From NCBI RefSeq assembly GCF_001570745.1, contig NZ_BCSG01000030.1, positions 1 to 55,488 of the forward strand: a stretch of DNA of 55,488 nucleotides. The letters are read 5' to 3'. A model generated the notes under the pieces. That model was not told the DNA's origin, searched no databases, and saw only the letters and a list, made by a program, of their open reading frames with translations. Made by a program: the position numbers and the translations under genes. Positions 25,998 to 34,252 of the stretch are shown piece after piece (within the stretch, counting starts at the first letter, position 1; each line of letters opens with the position of its first letter). This DNA comes from Alicyclobacillus mali NBRC 102425. GTDB taxonomy: Bacteria; Bacillota; Bacilli; Alicyclobacillales; Alicyclobacillaceae.

Positions 25998-26696
25998 ATG
26001 CGCGAAGCTTCGAGCAAGCTGTACATGGCGATCGCTGAGGAGATTCGAAGGCAGATCGAAGAGGGGGTATTTCGGCCGGGCGATCGCCTGCCGACTCTTC
26101 GGGAGCTCGCGGATCGGTTTGGCGTGAGCCGCGCCACGGTCCGCGAGGCCTTGAGCGCGCTGCGCGGTCAGGGGCTGGTCGAATTCCGCCACGGTATGGG
26201 CACCTATGTGCGAACGGCCTCAGTGGAGATGTGGATGCAGCCGCTGGACGCGGCGATCCTCCTCAGTTACGACAACGTGCGCGATCTCGTCGAGCTCCAG
26301 ACGGCTGTGCTGGCGCAGATCGCGTACCGGGCAGCCGCAAAGCGCATGGCGTCTGACTACACCTCGTTGGCGCATGCGCTGTTTGAGCTCGAGGCTTCGC
26401 CGCGCCGCAGTGAGCACCGGATTGCGAGTGAACTGAAGTTCTTCAGCGTCCTGGCCGAGCTCAGCGGAAACCGTTTGCTTGAGAATGCCCTGCGTGTTCT
26501 GCAGGAGGCGCTGCGTTCGAGCCTTCGGCTTCTAAACCCCAAAATGGAACTCGGTGTTCAGGCGTGCCGTGCGATTTACAATGCGGTGCAGACAGGCCGG
26601 CCCGGCGACGCCCGGGACGCCGTGTACGCGTACGGCGAAGCCATTCTGAAAGCGATCGCGGACAAGAGAGGAAACGGGCACTCAGCAACGATGTGA
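25998..26696 (+). CDS. GntR-family transcriptional regulator, FadR-like
   Basis: The 232-residue protein has a clear GntR winged helix at residues 8-75 (YMAIAEEIRRQIEEG, GDRLPTLRELADRFGVSRATVREALSALRGQGLV, GMGTYVR). The helical C-terminal part fits the FCD ligand domain (LAELSGNRLLENALRVLQEAL, RDAVYAYGEAI). In metal-binding FCD proteins a His sits in the F-H-x-x-L segment; here it is FFSVL, so metal binding may be lost. ATG 25998 follows GGGAGAGG, 42 bases after leuS. No metabolic neighbour hints at the effector. Confidence 0.88.
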   Translation: MREASSKLYMAIAEEIRRQIEEGVFRPGDRLPTLRELADRFGVSRATVREALSALRGQGLVEFRHGMGTYVRTASVEMWMQPLDAAILLSYDNVRDLVELQTAVLAQIAYRAAAKRMASDYTSLAHALFELEASPRRSEHRIASELKFFSVLAELSGNRLLENALRVLQEALRSSLRLLNPKMELGVQACRAIYNAVQTGRPGDARDAVYAYGEAILKAIADKRGNGHSATM

Positions 26697-26718
26697 GGTT
26701 CCTTTGCCGAGCTGTCTG

Positions 26719-26727
26719 TGGTATACT
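26719..26727 (+). promoter_or_regulatory. Extended -10 promoter before the 159-residue gene
   Basis: TGGTATACT, about 100 bases before the gene at 26828, with no good -35. The same TGGTATACT form occurs before the Nudix cluster and crh. Confidence 0.45.
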
Positions 26728-26827
26728 GATGATGTAAGCGCTATCAAAACGAATGCGCCGAAATACGAGGATCAACGAGGATGAAATAGATGAACTTGGC
26801 CTGTAAAACGGTGCGTGGTGATGCAGG

Positions 26828-27307
26828 ATGAAGCGTAGAAGCCAGGAGACTCAGCGGACAAATGAAAGGTTGGTTTACGTGGGACACAAGCTGTTGATGG
26901 TCGCCTGCTCCGACGCAGACCGATGGTTTGTCGATAGGGCACTGGCTGCGGGGCTTGACGTCCGCTTGCTCGTCTGTTTCGAGGATGTTCAGCATAAAAT
27001 GCGGGCGTGGCACCCGGAACGGCTGCTCGTCGTCCCGGCGCACAAGGCCAGCGTGACGGAAGCAGTGCGCACGGAGGGGTTCGAGGGGGCGCTTGTCTGC
27101 GAGCTCGAAGACCCGATTCGCACCGCGCTGGTGGTGCAGGCTATTCGCGATGCGAACGTCCCGCGCGTCGTGGTGATATCGCGCCATCCGGCGCGCACGC
27201 AGCTTTACACGAGATCGGGGGCGCACGACGTGCTTTGTGCGGACGACCGCGAACATCTCTGGTCCGCGTTCGCCCATGGCATGAACGTGCGGGAGCCCGC
27301 ATCATGA
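26828..27307 (+). CDS. Uncharacterised alpha/beta protein with receiver- or TrkA-N-like pattern
   Basis: I do not recognise this 159-residue protein. From residue 18 it alternates hydrophobic strands and helices (HKLLMVACSDADRW, DVRLLVCFEDV, ERLLVVPAHKA, FEGALVCELED, VPRVVVISRHPA), ending with YTRSGAHDVLCADD. This suggests a Rossmann-like fold; the end is reminiscent of TrkA-N and receiver domains where a fifth strand reads GAxxV, but no nucleotide-binding GxGxxG is seen. ATG 26828 has a poor ribosome site; GTG 26879 behind AAAGG is an alternative. A terminator follows, so it is a single-gene unit. Confidence 0.6.
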   Translation: MKRRSQETQRTNERLVYVGHKLLMVACSDADRWFVDRALAAGLDVRLLVCFEDVQHKMRAWHPERLLVVPAHKASVTEAVRTEGFEGALVCELEDPIRTALVVQAIRDANVPRVVVISRHPARTQLYTRSGAHDVLCADDREHLWSAFAHGMNVREPAS

Positions 27308-27340
27308 GCTCAAGCCAGGAGAACGGCACAAATCAGTTTC

Positions 27341-27371
27341 GCCGCCGCAGCCTGCGACGGCGACATTTTTT
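27341..27371 (+). terminator. Rho-independent terminator
   Basis: GCCGCCGCAG and CTGCGACGGC form a stem with one mismatch and a tight loop, followed by GACA and T6. Confidence 0.8.
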
Positions 27372-27486
27372 GCTCTTGATCCCCTAATTCGCTCCATCTT
27401 GTCGAGCGCGTGGGACTTGTGTGGTATGATGAGAGTGATGTAGCAGTACCCTCTTTTCTCGCGAGATGGGAGGCATCGGATATCAC

Positions 27487-27690
27487 ATGTCCGTGCAGAT
27501 CCGGATTCTGTTTTTTCTCATCGCCCTTTTCACCATGGGCGGCCTGGCCGCTGGTGCGGTTCTCATGGCGCAGGGCCATCACGGCTGGCTTTCCGCCGGG
27601 TGTTATGTCGTTGCGCTCTTGCTCGCCGGGGTGGGTTTCATGCTCCGCCGGCGCTTCGTGAAACCGATGGCGGTTGAAAGCCAGCAGTAA
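27487..27690 (+). CDS. Small two-helix membrane protein
   Basis: The 67-residue protein consists of two hydrophobic helices (residues 6-27 and 35-53) joined by a short polar turn (QGHHGW) and ends with RRRFVKPMAVESQQ. It resembles short DUF5325/YtpI-type proteins of Bacillus, but I cannot assign a family. ATG 27487 is 13 bases after GGGAGG; ATG 27466 would make it seven residues longer but overlaps that site. It is just upstream of ytvI and probably co-transcribed. Confidence 0.6.
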   Translation: MSVQIRILFFLIALFTMGGLAAGAVLMAQGHHGWLSAGCYVVALLLAGVGFMLRRRFVKPMAVESQQ

Positions 27691-27715
27691 ATCAGCCTTC
27701 GAAGGAGAGCTGCCG

Positions 27716-28843
27716 TTGCGACGTATGGCACGAGATGCCCAAATGCGCCGCTACCTATGGCGAGTGCTGGAAATCGTCATCTTGCTGGCGTTTATCGCCG
27801 CGTTCATTCTGGCGCTCGCATGCCTGATGCAGTACATCTTGCCGTTTGTCATCGGTTGGGTCTTCGCCATCCTGCTCATCCCTATTGTCCGATGGCTAGA
27901 GCGCCGCGGCTTGGCGCGGTTGTGGTCCGTCCTCTTGGTGCTCGGCGTGAGCGTGCTTCTCATTGTCGCCATTTCGGCGGGCATCATCATCGGCGCGCTG
28001 CGCGAGGCCACGTCGTTCGTCGCGCACAGCCAGGTGTTTTTCCGGGTACAGCTCTCGCAGGTCGAAAGCGAGATTGAAAACAGCGAATCGCTCTATGGAC
28101 AACTTCCCCCTCAGGTGTCGAATGCGGTTCAGTCCGCGCTGACGCAGTTTGCGCATGGGCTGGAGGGCAGCGTTCACAAGATCATCACGGGGCTCATCGG
28201 TATCGTGACTCACCTCCCGGACACGCTGTTTATCGCCGTGATTTCAGTCGTGACCGCGTTTTTCATCCTGCAGCGGCGCGAGCGCATGGTGGCGCGTTTC
28301 TACCGGATGATGCCCCCGGGATGGGCGCCGAAGTTGAACGCCGTGTTTGAGGACATGGAGCGCGCCTTTCTCGGCACCATCCGTGTGCAGTTCATCCTGA
28401 TGTGCCTGTCGATGTTCCTCGGCATGATAGGGATGTTTGTGCTCGGTTTCCCCTACGCCATTTTGCTCGGCATCCTGTTTGGCCTGTCGGGGCTCGTTCC
28501 CATCGTCGGATCGGCCATTCTCACTGTGCCGTGGGCCATCGTGGCGCTCATTACGGGGCATGTGGCAGTGGCCGTCAAAGTGTTGGCGCTCCAGGTCGTC
28601 ATCTCGATCATTCGGCACGCCGTCGAGCCGAAGATCCTGGCAGACAGCGTGGGCCTGGATACGCTGGCGACGCTGTTCGGCTTGTACGTCGGCCTGAAAG
28701 TCATGGGCTTCATCGGGCTTTTCATCGGCCCGATTCTCCTCATTGGGGCGAAGGGACTCCTTCGCACGCGATTGTTCAGTGACTTTCTCCCCGCGGAGGC
28801 AGGTGCGGAACCTGTTCCAGATCCCGGAGGGGATGAAGGTTGA
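27716..28843 (+). CDS. ytvI: AI-2E/PerM-family membrane protein, YtvI-type sporulation protein
   Basis: The 375-residue protein has the AI-2E family plan: two or three N-terminal helices (residues 15-90), a long soluble stretch (about 105-170), and five more helices with family signatures (GFPYAILLGILFGLSGLVPIVGSAI, VEPKILADSVGLDTLATLFGLYVGLKVMGFIGLFIGPI). Spore formers carry a member, YtvI, described as a sporulation integral membrane protein; transport substrate is unknown. TTG 27716 lies eight bases after AAGGAG; ATG 27725 is the alternative. The stop overlaps the next start. Confidence 0.8.
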   Translation: MRRMARDAQMRRYLWRVLEIVILLAFIAAFILALACLMQYILPFVIGWVFAILLIPIVRWLERRGLARLWSVLLVLGVSVLLIVAISAGIIIGALREATSFVAHSQVFFRVQLSQVESEIENSESLYGQLPPQVSNAVQSALTQFAHGLEGSVHKIITGLIGIVTHLPDTLFIAVISVVTAFFILQRRERMVARFYRMMPPGWAPKLNAVFEDMERAFLGTIRVQFILMCLSMFLGMIGMFVLGFPYAILLGILFGLSGLVPIVGSAILTVPWAIVALITGHVAVAVKVLALQVVISIIRHAVEPKILADSVGLDTLATLFGLYVGLKVMGFIGLFIGPILLIGAKGLLRTRLFSDFLPAEAGAEPVPDPGGDEG

Positions 28844-29340
28844 GGCTCATCAGCCTGCGGTCGGATGGAACCGTGCACCGAAGGTGGTCAGCGGCGGAGC
28901 CGGGGAGGTTTGGCGGATGGTGGATCCCGCCTGGAACGCTCGTGGAAGATGATGGCGGTTCGTGGAGTTCGCCCTATCCGGTGGCCGCCATCGCTTGGCC
29001 CAAAGCGTGGTTTCAGGTATTCGTGTTGCTCAAGACGGACTCGACCGATTACTACGTGAACATCTGTACGCCACCGTGTATAGGCGCGGACGTCGTGTGG
29101 ATCGACCTCGATCTCGACGTGCGCGTGGAGGGTGGGCGCGTGTGGGTGGCTGACGAGGACGAGTTTCAGATGAGGAGTCGAGGGTATCCACGAGCCTGGT
29201 GCACCGCCGCGCAGCAGGCGGTCGTGGACGTGCAACACGCGGTAAAATTCGGCGCGCACCCGTTTCGGCCGTCGTATGCCGATGCGCTGCGCGCCGAGTG
29301 GATGCTTCGATCACGTCCCGGCGGAACGGTTCTCCGCTAG
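28840..29340 (+). CDS. DUF402 domain protein
   Basis: The 166-residue protein fits DUF402 well: VWIDLDLDVRVEGGRVWVADEDEF followed by an amphipathic helix. The IDLDLDV and DEDEF acidic runs correspond to the metal/nucleotide region in members such as NtdP, a nucleoside diphosphatase. TTG 28840 lies seven bases after GGAGGGG and overlaps the ytvI stop, so the two are translationally coupled. The last 30 bases overlap the 3' end of the convergent rsfA gene. Substrate unknown. Confidence 0.8.
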   Translation: MRLISLRSDGTVHRRWSAAEPGRFGGWWIPPGTLVEDDGGSWSSPYPVAAIAWPKAWFQVFVLLKTDSTDYYVNICTPPCIGADVVWIDLDLDVRVEGGRVWVADEDEFQMRSRGYPRAWCTAAQQAVVDVQHAVKFGAHPFRPSYADALRAEWMLRSRPGGTVLR

Positions 29341-29850
29341 GAGTTTGCGCGCACGCTCCATGATGGCAAACAGCGTGCGCGAATCTTCCTCGAGTTGCTC
29401 GGGCGACAGCGGCACCTCCGGCCCTCCTTCGCGCAGTTGCGATTCGAGGGCGCGCACGCGCGCTTCCAGCTCGGCCTTCTCCTGCTCGATGGCCGACACA
29501 TAGTCGCGTAACCTCTGATACTGTTCGTCGTACGTCTGCAAAAATCGAATAACTTCCTGCATGGACGCCGTAGGCGCGGCGCTCGCCTTCTGCGGCTGTG
29601 ATTTCATGTGATAGGCTTTGCGCTCGGCCTTTGCCGCCTCAATCTCATCCCGGTATTGCTTGCGAATCACGCCGTTCCAACGGTATCCGCACGCCGCGGC
29701 CGTCCTGCCGAGTTGCTCGGCGGCCTCCTCAAACGCCTTCAGCTGGGTGCTGCCGGTGCGAATGTGTCGAAGCACCAGTTGCGCGAGGCGCTCATCGTCC
29801 TCAGGTGTCCACGCATCCGAGCGCACAGTGCTTTTCTCGACGGATGCCAA
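29311..29850 (-). CDS. RsfA-family prespore-type transcription factor
   Basis: RsfA proteins are SANT/Myb-like regulators that tune sigma-F genes in the Bacillus forespore. The 179-residue protein has the N-terminal domain (DAWTPEDDERLAQLVLRHIR, EEAAEQLGRTAAACGYRWNGVIRKQY, residues 13-70), a Ala/Gln/Pro-rich linker, and a coiled coil at about 105-150 (YDEQYQRLRDYVSAIEQEK, ELEARVRALESQL). The TTG start at 29850 follows GGGAGG. It diverges from mrfA. Spore formers often have several paralogues, so this need not be the orthologue of rsfA itself. Confidence 0.85.
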   Translation of the reverse strand: MASVEKSTVRSDAWTPEDDERLAQLVLRHIRTGSTQLKAFEEAAEQLGRTAAACGYRWNGVIRKQYRDEIEAAKAERKAYHMKSQPQKASAAPTASMQEVIRFLQTYDEQYQRLRDYVSAIEQEKAELEARVRALESQLREGGPEVPLSPEQLEEDSRTLFAIMERARKLLAENRSAGT

Positions 29851-30015
29851 GGTGATTCCTCCCTTGTCTCAGTACTATACTTATGGCCATGGCGTAGACG
29901 TTTCATACGCATCCTACCTGTCGCTTTGCTACATGGTATGATTGAAATCTGATTTCGTGACTGAAGAGACAGGCGTTGCAGTTCGTTTCCTCTTGAGTCT
30001 CTCTCATAGAAGCGG

Positions 30016-32298
30016 ATGATGCAGATGAACCTGGAACAGCTGTTGGATGAGTGGCGGCGCGACCCGCAGTTTCGAAATCAGGTCTCGGCCTGGCGCGTCG
30101 TGCCCGCGCGCATCGGGCGCTACGAAGATTTTCCCGCCGAGCTTCACCCGGAATTGCGCGCATCCCTGGCCGCGCGCGGAATCGAGCGATTGTACGCGCA
30201 TCAGCGGGAGGCTTGGGACCTCATTCAGGCTGGCCGCGATGCCGTGATTGCGACGCCGACCGCCAGCGGCAAGACGCTGTGCTATAACCTGCCCGTGCTC
30301 CAGGCCATCCTGCGCGATCCCAGCGTGCGCGCGCTCTACGTGTTTCCCACCAAGGCGCTTGCACAGGACCAGGTGGCGGAATTGCACGATCTCGTCCGGA
30401 ACCTGAAGACGTCGGTGCACACCTTCACCTACGATGGCGACACGCCGGTTCACGCGCGCCAGAAGATTCGTGAGGCGGGCCACATCGTCGTGACCAATCC
30501 CGATATGTTGCACGCCGCCATCCTACCGCACCACACCAAGTGGCTGCGGCTGTTCAAAAACTTGCGCTACGTCGTGATCGACGAGGCGCACATCTATCGC
30601 GGCGTGTTTGGCAGCCACGTGGCGAACGTCATTCGCCGGCTCCTGCGCATCGCGTCGTTCTACGGCGCACGCCCGCAGTTCATCTTCTGTTCCGCGACCA
30701 TCGCCAATCCAGGTGAACTCACGTCCCGGCTCCTGGGGCGGGAGACGGCGGTCGTCTCCGAATCGGGCGCGCCGGAAGGCGAAAAGCACGTGATTTTGTA
30801 CAATCCGCCTGTGGTCGATCCGTCGCTCGGCCTGCGCCAGTCGGCGCTGCGGGCGGCGAGGCGGCTCGGCGCGCGCTTGCTTCAACATGAAATTCCGACC
30901 ATCCTCTTTACGCGCACGCGCAACCAGGTCGAGCTTTTGGCGTCCTATCTGCGGCGCGATGCGCGGGATCGCGTCCGATCCCGCATCGTCAGCTACCGCG
31001 GCGGCTATCTGCCGAACGAGCGCCGCGCGGTTGAACGGGGTCTGCGAGAAGGCCAGATCTTAGGCGTCGTCAGCACCAACGCGCTGGAACTCGGCGTCGA
31101 CATTGGCTCCTTGCAGGCGGCCATCACGGTTGGCTATCCGGGCTCCGTGGCTTCCACCAGGCAGCAGATGGGGCGGGCCGGCCGCCGCAAGGGGACCTCC
31201 GCCGCCATTTTCGTAGCCACGAGTTCCGCGCTGGACCAGTGGATGGTGCGCCACCCTGAGGCCCTACTGGACGCGTCGCCCGAGGCGGCTCGCATCTACC
31301 CGGACAACCTCCTCATTCTGATGGACCATCTCAAATGCGCTGCCTACGAGCTGCCGTTTTCCGCGGACGAGCGGTTTGGCGTCGAGACGACGGAGGAGCT
31401 CCTCGGCTACTTGGTCGACACGCGCGTTTTGCACCGCGCCGCGGATGGCCGCTACTTTTACATGGCGGACGACATGCCGGCGCACGCCGTGTCCCTGCGC
31501 AGCGCCGCGCAGGAGAATGTCGTGATCGTCGATCAGTCCGCGCATCCACCGGTCGTCATCGGCGAGATGGACCGGTTCAGCGCGCTGACGATGCTGCACG
31601 AGGAGGCCATCTACCTGCATCAGTCGCAGATGTATCAGGTGGAAAAGCTGGACCTCGAGAACGGGAAGGCGTTTGTCCGCCCTGTGGACTGCGACTATTA
31701 CACGGATGCGGAACTCGCCGTGCACCTGCAGGTGCTCGAGGAGAACCAACACACCGACGAGGGCCCGCTTCGCCATTACGCGGGCGATCTCGCCGTCCAC
31801 GCGACGCCCACCCTGTTCAAGAAGATCAAGCTCGAGACGCACGAGAACGTCGGCTGGGGCAAGATCTATCTTCCGGAGGCGGAACTGCACACATCGGGCT
31901 ACTGGGTGACGTTTGACCGATCCGGCTGGTCTGCATCGGACGACGAGTGGGAGGCGGCGCTCAAAGGCTTGGGGCACGTGCTCAAACAGGCCGTGGCGCT
32001 GCACGCCATGTGCGCGGCGTCCGACGTGCACGTCGCTGTCGAAGTGCGCGATCCGCAGTACGCACGGCCGTCCGTGTACGTGTACGACGCGTACCCAGGC
32101 GGCGTGGGCATCGCGGAGCGCGTGTACCGCGACCGTGATCAGATCTTTGCGACTGCGTTCGACATGTTGCAGGGCTGTCCGTGTGAGTGCGGATGCCCGA
32201 GTTGCGTCGGGCCGCCGACGAGCGGGGAGCCGCTCAGACAGTGGGTGGAGGCGCTCCTCGGCTCCGTCGCCGGGGCGGGCACACCGCGGGGGGCGTGA
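30016..32298 (+). CDS. mrfA: DEAD/DEAH-box DNA repair helicase MrfA (YprA)
   Basis: MrfA is a 3'-5' DNA helicase that, with the exonuclease MrfB, repairs mitomycin-type lesions independently of UvrABC in B. subtilis. The 760-residue protein has motif I ATPTASGKT, motif II IDEAH, motif III FCSATIANP, helicase C motifs (STNALELGVDIGSLQAAI, GRAGRR) and the C-terminal DUF1998 region ending in a zinc-type cluster near residues 720-730 (CPCECGCPSC). Three in-frame ATG codons lie at 30016, 30019 and 30025; none has a strong ribosome site. mrfB follows two bases after the stop. Confidence 0.94.
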   Translation: MMQMNLEQLLDEWRRDPQFRNQVSAWRVVPARIGRYEDFPAELHPELRASLAARGIERLYAHQREAWDLIQAGRDAVIATPTASGKTLCYNLPVLQAILRDPSVRALYVFPTKALAQDQVAELHDLVRNLKTSVHTFTYDGDTPVHARQKIREAGHIVVTNPDMLHAAILPHHTKWLRLFKNLRYVVIDEAHIYRGVFGSHVANVIRRLLRIASFYGARPQFIFCSATIANPGELTSRLLGRETAVVSESGAPEGEKHVILYNPPVVDPSLGLRQSALRAARRLGARLLQHEIPTILFTRTRNQVELLASYLRRDARDRVRSRIVSYRGGYLPNERRAVERGLREGQILGVVSTNALELGVDIGSLQAAITVGYPGSVASTRQQMGRAGRRKGTSAAIFVATSSALDQWMVRHPEALLDASPEAARIYPDNLLILMDHLKCAAYELPFSADERFGVETTEELLGYLVDTRVLHRAADGRYFYMADDMPAHAVSLRSAAQENVVIVDQSAHPPVVIGEMDRFSALTMLHEEAIYLHQSQMYQVEKLDLENGKAFVRPVDCDYYTDAELAVHLQVLEENQHTDEGPLRHYAGDLAVHATPTLFKKIKLETHENVGWGKIYLPEAELHTSGYWVTFDRSGWSASDDEWEAALKGLGHVLKQAVALHAMCAASDVHVAVEVRDPQYARPSVYVYDAYPGGVGIAERVYRDRDQIFATAFDMLQGCPCECGCPSCVGPPTSGEPLRQWVEALLGSVAGAGTPRGA

Positions 32299-32300
32299 CC

Positions 32301-33554
32301 ATGGCGCGGAGTTTGTTGGACAAGCTGAAAGACCTCGAGCGAACCGCGGGGGTGCGCAGGTCGAGCGGCGAAGCTGCGCCAGCGGACGAGGCGCGCGATG
32401 CCGCACCCGCGGCGCAGTTGTGCAACGTCGAGAACCATCGCGAGGGCGAACTCGCCGAGGCCGGATTCCAAAAGCTTTCAACCCCCCATGGGCCGGTGTG
32501 GGTTCGGGAAACGGGCTTCGACCTCTGCACATCCTACGGAGACCGCCCGTTCGCCGATTTCCTTTCCTGCGATTTCGCCCGCCTGAGCCGGCTGGCCAAG
32601 GCCGACGTGGCGCCGGAGCGGATGATGTTTTACGACGTCGAGGCCACGGGGCTCGGGCACGGCGGAGGCACGGTGCCGTTTCTGCACGCCGTCGGCTACT
32701 TCGCCGACGATGAGTTCCGCGTGGCCCAGTACTTCGTGCCGGACTACGCGGCGGAGGCCGCGGTGGTGCGGCTTCTGGCAGACCGCTTCGGGCGAGACGG
32801 CAGCGTGATGGTCACGTACAACGGGAAGTCGTACGACTGGCCGCTGTTCGTGAATCGATGCGTGCTTTATGGCCTAATCCCTCCCGAGCCCGCGCACCTC
32901 GATCTGCTCCATCCTGCGCGCAGGCTGTGGAAGCGCGTGGTGGGGCGCATGAAGCTGGCGGATGTTGAAGCGTTGCTCGGCGTGAAGCGGGCTGGCGATT
33001 TGCCCGGCAGCGAGGCGCCACTTCGCTATTTCGCGTATGTTCAGGGGGCGCCGGTCGCCTCCATGGAAGACGTGTTTGCCCACAACCTCCGCGACGTCTG
33101 CACGTTGGCGCGTCTGGCGCTCGAGATTGCGGAAGCGCTGGAGGAGCGGCGGTCGTGGCCCCACGCGGCCCCGCACGTCGGGCTCGCGACGTGGTTCGAC
33201 GCGTGGAGGGAGTGGGAGTCCGCGGACGCGCAGTTTCGCAGGGCCGTCGAGCAGGAGGACGCGGACTGGCGGGCCCGCTGGCTGTTCAGCCTTTTTCTGA
33301 AGCGCCGCGGCCAGTGGGACGAGGCGTGCGAGATCTGGCTGGAGCTCGCGAGGGACTTTCCGAATCGCCCCGAGCCACTCGTGGAGGCTGCCAAGTACTT
33401 CGAGCATCACCGTCGCGATCTCGCCAAGGCCTTGGAAGCTGCGCAGGCGGCACAGGCGCGGGTGGCGGAAGAATCTCGCGAACACGGCGAGATTGCGCGG
33501 CGACTGGAGCGCATTCGACGCAAGCTCAAACGGGGCGCGGCCTTGCCAGGCTGA
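32301..33554 (+). CDS. mrfB: DEDD exonuclease MrfB (YprB)
   Basis: MrfB is the RNase H-fold exonuclease partner of MrfA. The ATG at 32301, two bases after the mrfA stop and behind GCGGGGGGCG, gives 417 residues. Acidic catalytic residues are visible as D112 and E114 (YDVEATGLG), D179 (GKSYDWPLF) and D265 (HNLRDVCTLA), close to the positions known in B. subtilis. The C-terminal 130 residues form TPR-like helices (QFRRAVEQEDADWRARWLFSL, WDEACEIWLELAR, LAKALEAAQAA), as in the family. A two-gene repair operon. Confidence 0.92.
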   Translation: MARSLLDKLKDLERTAGVRRSSGEAAPADEARDAAPAAQLCNVENHREGELAEAGFQKLSTPHGPVWVRETGFDLCTSYGDRPFADFLSCDFARLSRLAKADVAPERMMFYDVEATGLGHGGGTVPFLHAVGYFADDEFRVAQYFVPDYAAEAAVVRLLADRFGRDGSVMVTYNGKSYDWPLFVNRCVLYGLIPPEPAHLDLLHPARRLWKRVVGRMKLADVEALLGVKRAGDLPGSEAPLRYFAYVQGAPVASMEDVFAHNLRDVCTLARLALEIAEALEERRSWPHAAPHVGLATWFDAWREWESADAQFRRAVEQEDADWRARWLFSLFLKRRGQWDEACEIWLELARDFPNRPEPLVEAAKYFEHHRRDLAKALEAAQAAQARVAEESREHGEIARRLERIRRKLKRGAALPG

Positions 33555-33586
33555 CGCGCGTCGTCTACTGTAGAGGGAGCATACTC

Positions 33587-34240
33587 GTGGGGAAGGTGCG
33601 GGCTGTGTTTGCAGGCTGGACCGCAGAAGATTTTGACGCGATGACGGAGCCGGGCCTCGGTCCGCGGATGGAGCAGATTCGGGCCCGGATTCAGCCGAAG
33701 TTCATCCAGTTGGCCGAACACTTTGAGCCGTGGCTGGCGGAGAAGCTCGGCGTGCCGATGCACACGCATGTGGCGAAGCACGCGCGCCGCACCGTCAATC
33801 CGCCTGAGAGCACGTGGGTCGCGTTCAGCTCGGATCCGCGGGGCTACAAGAAGCATCCGCATTTTCAGATCGGTCTCTTTGCCACGCACGTGTTCGCGGT
33901 GTTTGGCTATATCGACGAGGGCGTCGATAAGGCGGCGTTTGGCGCGCGCGTTTCCGCCGAGAGCGAAGACATATTTGCCATGCTGCCGGGCGATTTCGCC
34001 GTGATCGAAGACCACACCTCGCCGCATTTCAAGTTCGTGCGCGATCTCGGCGTGGACGGATTGCGTCGCGTCGGGGAACGATTGTCCGCCGTGAAGAAGG
34101 CAGAGATGCTTGTTGGCCGCACCATGCTCCGCGACGATGCGGTGCGCATGACGGGCGAGGCCTTCGTGCGGTGGGTGGAAGCGGCGTTCACGCCCGCGTG
34201 CGCGCTGTACAAAACGGCTCGATCCATCGCCCAGGACTAG
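33587..34240 (+). CDS. DUF1054 / UPF0637 protein (YktB-type)
   Basis: The 217-residue protein matches YktB-type DUF1054: an AGWTAEDFDAMTEPGLGPRM start, then VAKHARRTVNPPESTWVAFS, GYKKHPHFQIGLFATHVF and a C-terminal MLVGRTMLRDD segment. Members are common in Bacillus and have no established function. GTG 33587 lies seven bases after GAGGGAG; the reading frame is open further upstream through mrfB, but without a start signal. It may be part of the mrfAB transcript. Confidence 0.85.
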   Translation: MGKVRAVFAGWTAEDFDAMTEPGLGPRMEQIRARIQPKFIQLAEHFEPWLAEKLGVPMHTHVAKHARRTVNPPESTWVAFSSDPRGYKKHPHFQIGLFATHVFAVFGYIDEGVDKAAFGARVSAESEDIFAMLPGDFAVIEDHTSPHFKFVRDLGVDGLRRVGERLSAVKKAEMLVGRTMLRDDAVRMTGEAFVRWVEAAFTPACALYKTARSIAQD

Positions 34241-34252
34241 CGGGGTGTCGAC

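Noticed and set aside
23937-26192. 751-codon minus-strand open frame opposite leuS and the GntR gene
   Set aside because: leuS motifs are unambiguous on the plus strand, and the antisense product has no recognisable domain.
27304-27387. 27-codon frame starting ATGA at the end of the orphan alpha/beta gene
   Set aside because: Its second half is the terminator stem and T-tract, so translation is unlikely to be meaningful.
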